Position numbers and translations under genes: made by a program
Part shown: in pieces, positions 4,604 through 7,184 of the stretch
Layout of the letters: every line of letters starts with the position of its first letter
Numbering within the stretch: position 1 is the stretch's first letter
Notes under the pieces: generated by a model
What the model saw: only the letters and a program-made list of their open reading frames with translations
Databases searched by the model: none
Told to the model about the DNA's origin: nothing
NCBI GenBank assembly: GCA_050013395.1
Contig: JBEKFI010000146.1
Coordinates: 1-7,184, forward strand
Direction of reading: 5' to 3'
Length of the DNA stretch: 7,184 nt
From: JBEKZD01 sp050013395
GTDB taxonomy: Bacteria > Verrucomicrobiota > Verrucomicrobiia > Palsa-1439

Positions 4604-6885
4604 AACAGCGAAACTGGATCCACGTCGATGGTCATGTTCACATCGTCTGGAAGTTTCGTGGAGGATGCCACTCTGCCAACTGCCTCCGTCAACCGCACGA
4701 TCTGCTCGCCGCGCAGAATGATTTGAAACCGATACTGGTTCTGGATTTTCGCCAGCGGCGCCGGTGTCGGTCCGCCCATCAACACGTCGGGTGCCGCTTG
4801 TTTCTTCAAATCTCTGGCTAGTGCCTCAGCCACGAACTTCGCCTTGTCTTCGCTGCGTCCGCGCACCGTGATGCACACCAGGCGCGTGATAGGCGGATAG
4901 CGCAATTGCTGCCGAAATTCGATCTCCTGTTCGTAGAAGCCGAGGTAGTCATGCTGGCGTGCATACTGGACGGCGCCATGATACGGCGTGAAACTCTGCA
5001 CGATGACTTCGCCTTCGACGTCGCCCCGGCCCGCTCGGCCCGCCACCTGCACCAGCAACTGAAACGTCCGTTCGCCGGCCCGAAAATCCGGCAGATGCAG
5101 GGCCATGTCGGCGTAAATGATGCCGACCAGGGTCACGTTGGGAAAGTGCAATCCCTTCGCAATCATCTGCGTGCCGACGAGGATGTCGATCTTGCCGACG
5201 CGAAACGCGCCGAGAATTTCCCGATACAACGTCTTCCTCGTCATCATGTCCGAGTCCATCCGTTGCACGCGCGCCTTCGGGAACGCCTTTTGAATCGCCG
5301 CCTCGACCTTCTCCGTGCCCATTCCCGAATAGCGGATCGCAGGATCGCGGCATTCGGGATTCGGACACACCTTCGGCACGCCCGCCACGTGACCGCACAG
5401 GTGACAAAGCAACTGCTCCGCCTTGCGATGATAGGTCAGCGTGATGCTGCAATTCGGGCAGCTCGCCACGTACCCGCACTTCGGACAGAAAAGATGCGTC
5501 GCGTAACCGCGTCGATTCAGAAACAGAATCACCTGCTCGCTCTTCTCCAACCGCGCATGGATCGCGTCCCGCAACCTGTGCGACAGCACGTAGAGGCCCT
5601 TTGCTAGAATCGCCTCCTGCCGCATGTCCACGATGCGCATCAGCGGCATCTTCTTGTGATCAACGCGGCGCGACAACGTCGCCAGCGCGTAGCGGCCCCG
5701 CCGCGCGTTGTAGAACGATTCCAGCGACGGCGTGGCCGAGCCGAGCACGACGACGGCGCGCTCGAGCTTGCCGCGCATTACCGCCACGTCGCGGGCGTTG
5801 TAGCGCGGCGCTTCCTCCTGCTTGTAGGTCGTCTCGTGTTCCTCGTCCACCACGATCAACCCCAATGCCTGCACGGGCGCAAACACCGCCGAGCGTGCGC
5901 CAATCACAATGTGCGAGTGGCCGTCCCGAATCTTGTGCCATTGATCGTGCCGCTCGCCTTCGCTGAGATGGCTGTGCAGCACGGTGACCTGCTGTTTCGG
6001 AAAGCGTGCGCGGAACCGTTCGACCGTCTGCGGCGTCAGCGAGATTTCGGGAACGAGCACGATCGAGTCCTTGCCTTGATGCAAGGCGTATTCGATCGCC
6101 TGCAAATAGACTTCCGTCTTGCCGCTGCCCGTCACGCCGTGGATGAGGATGGGTTTAGAAGAAGCTGAATGTGGGAGGGGCCTTGGTGCCCCGACCATCG
6201 CGGCGCTGAGGTCGCTCCCACTTTCTGTTGCCCCATCAATCGCTGCCTTGCACAGATCGAGCGCCGTCTGCTGTTCCGCCGTGAGCGGCAACGGCTCGGT
6301 CGGCAGAAAAACCTCGCCGCCGAACGGGTCGCGTTCCTCCGTCCGCTCGCTGATCTCGACGTACCCCTTCGCCGCGAGCCGCTTGACGGTCGCCGCGTCG
6401 GTGTCAGCCCACTCGATGAGCTTGGAAACGAACATCCCGTCCGAGTCGTGCAACACCTGCAACACTTTGGCCTGTTTCTTCGCCTTCTTCAGCAGCCTGG
6501 CGAATTCTTCGTTCGAGATTTTCTTCGCCTTGACGAACTGCCGTTCCTTCCAACTGATCTTCGCTTTGCGGACGACTTCCGGCAGGGCGCATTTCACCGC
6601 CAACTCGACGGGGCAACAATAGTACTTGCCCATCCAGCGGGTGAGTTCGAGGATTTTGTCGCCCAGCAGCGGTTTCTTGCCGATGACGTCGCCGATCTCT
6701 TTGAGCTTGTCGTAAGCCGACGAGTCCGCCAGCCCGACCACGTACCCCCGCGCCGTTGTTCGTCCGAATGGCACCGCCACGCGCGACCCGATGTGCACCG
6801 CTTCCGCCAAATGTGCGGGAATGCGGTAATCGAACTCGCGATCCAGCGCGAGATCCACGACGACCTTGGCAATGGCAGCGCTCAC
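4600..6885 (-). CDS. priA: Primosomal protein N', replication-restart DNA helicase
   Basis: PriA recognises stalled forks and reloads the replicative helicase. The 761-residue product is complete. An N-terminal DNA-binding region (about 1-110) is followed by the helicase with Walker A GVTGSGKT (250-257), DEEH (347-350), GSATPS (382-387), a cysteine-rich zinc module (C467, C470, C476, C479, C494, C497, C507, C512), motif V GTQMIAKGLHFP (571-582) and motif VI QVAGRAGRG (613-621). The tail IDVDPVSLL is characteristic of the family. The start is GTG at 6885 (MSAAIAKVVVDLAL); no better in-frame start fits the N-terminus, and the Shine-Dalgarno is weak. An oddity lies between LTAEQQTAL (201-209) and Walker A: about 40 residues where E. 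coli PriA has about 17. The excess coincides with an in-frame palindromic repeat (residues 222-239). The stop overlaps the next ATG (ATGA). All helicase motifs are intact, so function is probably retained. Confidence 0.95.
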   Translation of the reverse strand: MSAAIAKVVVDLALDREFDYRIPAHLAEAVHIGSRVAVPFGRTTARGYVVGLADSSAYDKLKEIGDVIGKKPLLGDKILELTRWMGKYYCCPVELAVKCALPEVVRKAKISWKERQFVKAKKISNEEFARLLKKAKKQAKVLQVLHDSDGMFVSKLIEWADTDAATVKRLAAKGYVEISERTEERDPFGGEVFLPTEPLPLTAEQQTALDLCKAAIDGATESGSDLSAAMVGAPRPLPHSASSKPILIHGVTGSGKTEVYLQAIEYALHQGKDSIVLVPEISLTPQTVERFRARFPKQQVTVLHSHLSEGERHDQWHKIRDGHSHIVIGARSAVFAPVQALGLIVVDEEHETTYKQEEAPRYNARDVAVMRGKLERAVVVLGSATPSLESFYNARRGRYALATLSRRVDHKKMPLMRIVDMRQEAILAKGLYVLSHRLRDAIHARLEKSEQVILFLNRRGYATHLFCPKCGYVASCPNCSITLTYHRKAEQLLCHLCGHVAGVPKVCPNPECRDPAIRYSGMGTEKVEAAIQKAFPKARVQRMDSDMMTRKTLYREILGAFRVGKIDILVGTQMIAKGLHFPNVTLVGIIYADMALHLPDFRAGERTFQLLVQVAGRAGRGDVEGEVIVQSFTPYHGAVQYARQHDYLGFYEQEIEFRQQLRYPPITRLVCITVRGRSEDKAKFVAEALARDLKKQAAPDVLMGGPTPAPLAKIQNQYRFQIILRGEQIVRLTEAVGRVASSTKLPDDVNMTIDVDPVSLL
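6171..6221. repeat. Two-armed palindromic repeat (REPIN-like) inserted in frame in priA
   Basis: This 51-bp element begins GTGGGAGGGG (6171) and ends, as the inverse of GTGGGAGCGA, at 6221; the arms agree at about 18 of 25 positions. The left arm can fold as GGGGC-CTTGGT-GCCCC. It is 17 codons long, so it does not shift the frame, and it carries no stop on the coding strand. It encodes residues about 222-239 (SGSDLSAAMVGAPRPLPH). No target-site duplication is visible at its edges. Confidence 0.8.
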
Positions 6886-6915
6886 CTCGCCAGCATACTA
6901 CAGGAGACGGATGAC

Positions 6916-6979
6916 TGTCAGCGGCCAGCTTCTTCCCTATCTCAACCCGCATCGAATAGTTTTGGCTTGTCCGCTGACA
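6916..6979. repeat. Nine-base inverted repeat in the priA leader
   Basis: TGTCAGCGG (6916-6924) and CCGCTGACA (6971-6979) are exact reverse complements separated by 46 bases. They lie in the 156-base gap between the upstream stop (7042) and the priA GTG (6885). The pair could fold the priA leader RNA or be a decayed two-armed repeat; it gives no further clue to function. A smaller CCCGC/GCGGG hairpin (7003-7018) follows the upstream gene but lacks a T-tract. Confidence 0.4.
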
Positions 6980-7041
6980 CAGGTTATCCTTCGGCGTTAA
7001 TCTCCCGCGTCCCGGCGGGCGTTCGCGAGGTAAACTCCAAG

Positions 7042-7184
7042 CTACTTCCGCAGGTCTGCCGGCCGGGCAGGCTGGACGTTTGCGGGCGTCGTGTTGGTCG
7101 TGGTGTTCATCTTCTGGAAGACGCCGCGTAACAGCCAATGTTTTTTCAGGCCCTGGACCAGATTGTCGGCGTTCACGACGAGGC
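7042..7184 (-). CDS. C-terminal end of a probable MCE/MlaD-type lipid-transport protein (5' part outside window)
   Basis: A - strand frame is open from the right edge to TAG at 7042-7044, giving the last 46 residues. These include NADNLVQGLKKHWLLRGVF followed by a Thr/Asn/Pro/Ala-rich tail ending PADLRK. The 'xGLxKHWLLRxxF' ending resembles the C-terminus of MCE-domain (MlaD-like) substrate-binding proteins of outer-membrane phospholipid ABC transport systems. There a long helical region ends this way in many Gram-negatives; this is recognition by memory. The frame is supported by amphipathic, protein-like sequence and by its orientation, co-directional with priA and ending 156 bases before it. 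The MCE domain itself would lie beyond the edge. Confidence 0.6.
   Translation of the reverse strand, partial: LVVNADNLVQGLKKHWLLRGVFQKMNTTTNTTPANVQPARPADLRK

Noticed and set aside
3894..4721. 275-codon + strand open frame antisense to the membrane protein and the priA end
   Set aside because: Its composition is Ser/Thr/Pro/Arg-rich and typical of antisense shadow. The - strand frame has clear membrane segments and family motifs.
7003..7018. CCCGC/GCGGG hairpin as terminator of the right-edge gene
   Set aside because: The stem is only five base pairs and no T-rich tract follows on the - strand.
6169..7131. 320-codon + strand open frame antisense to priA
   Set aside because: It mirrors the priA coding strand, is Arg/Pro/Leu-rich low-complexity shadow sequence, and starts within the repeat. 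priA is unambiguous.

Overview
The window looks like chromosomal DNA from a GC-rich Gram-negative bacterium. The likeliest source is the Verrucomicrobiota/PVC group. This rests on the gene set, the presumed MCE-type outer-membrane lipid transport gene, and the density of short palindromic repeats (GTGGGAGCG... and TGTAGCC... types) that I associate with such genomes. The placement is an inference from general familiarity; no marker gene is present.

Left part (1-2329, + strand): a short leader with hairpin repeats, then a two-gene unit. The first gene is a full-length NfeD-type membrane serine protease (249-1520). Fourteen bases later comes a stomatin-like SPFH protein, slipin (1535-2329). The pair is a classic partnership, in which NfeD proteases are thought to cleave the hydrophobic C-terminal region of the stomatin partner. 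A weakly supported reading frame may leave the left edge on the - strand.

Middle (2330-2533): a convergent intergenic region holding two inverted copies of a 'CCCCTCACC...CTCTCCCCG' hairpin repeat, which is a REPIN/MITE-like layout.

Right part (2534-7184, - strand, read right to left): the C-terminal end of a probable MCE/MlaD-type protein enters at the right edge (stop at 7042). A 156-base gap follows, then primosomal helicase priA (6885-4600), a polytopic membrane glycosyltransferase-like protein (4603-3224, ATGA overlap with priA), and dethiobiotin synthetase bioD (3193-2534, 30 bases downstream). The three complete genes are tightly packed and probably co-transcribed, although their functions (replication restart, envelope glycosylation, biotin synthesis) are unrelated.

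The most striking feature is not a gene. Several unrelated families of short hairpin or tandem repeats lie inside reading frames without breaking them. A 51-bp two-armed repeat sits in frame in priA just before the Walker A motif. A 62-bp member of the same family supplies about 22 codons at the N-terminus of the membrane protein. A different hairpin family supplies codons at its C-terminus. A perfect 14-bp tandem duplication lies inside bioD, immediately before the conserved VEGAGG motif. Together these suggest a genome in which REP/REPIN-like elements are repeatedly tolerated or domesticated within essential and biosynthetic genes.
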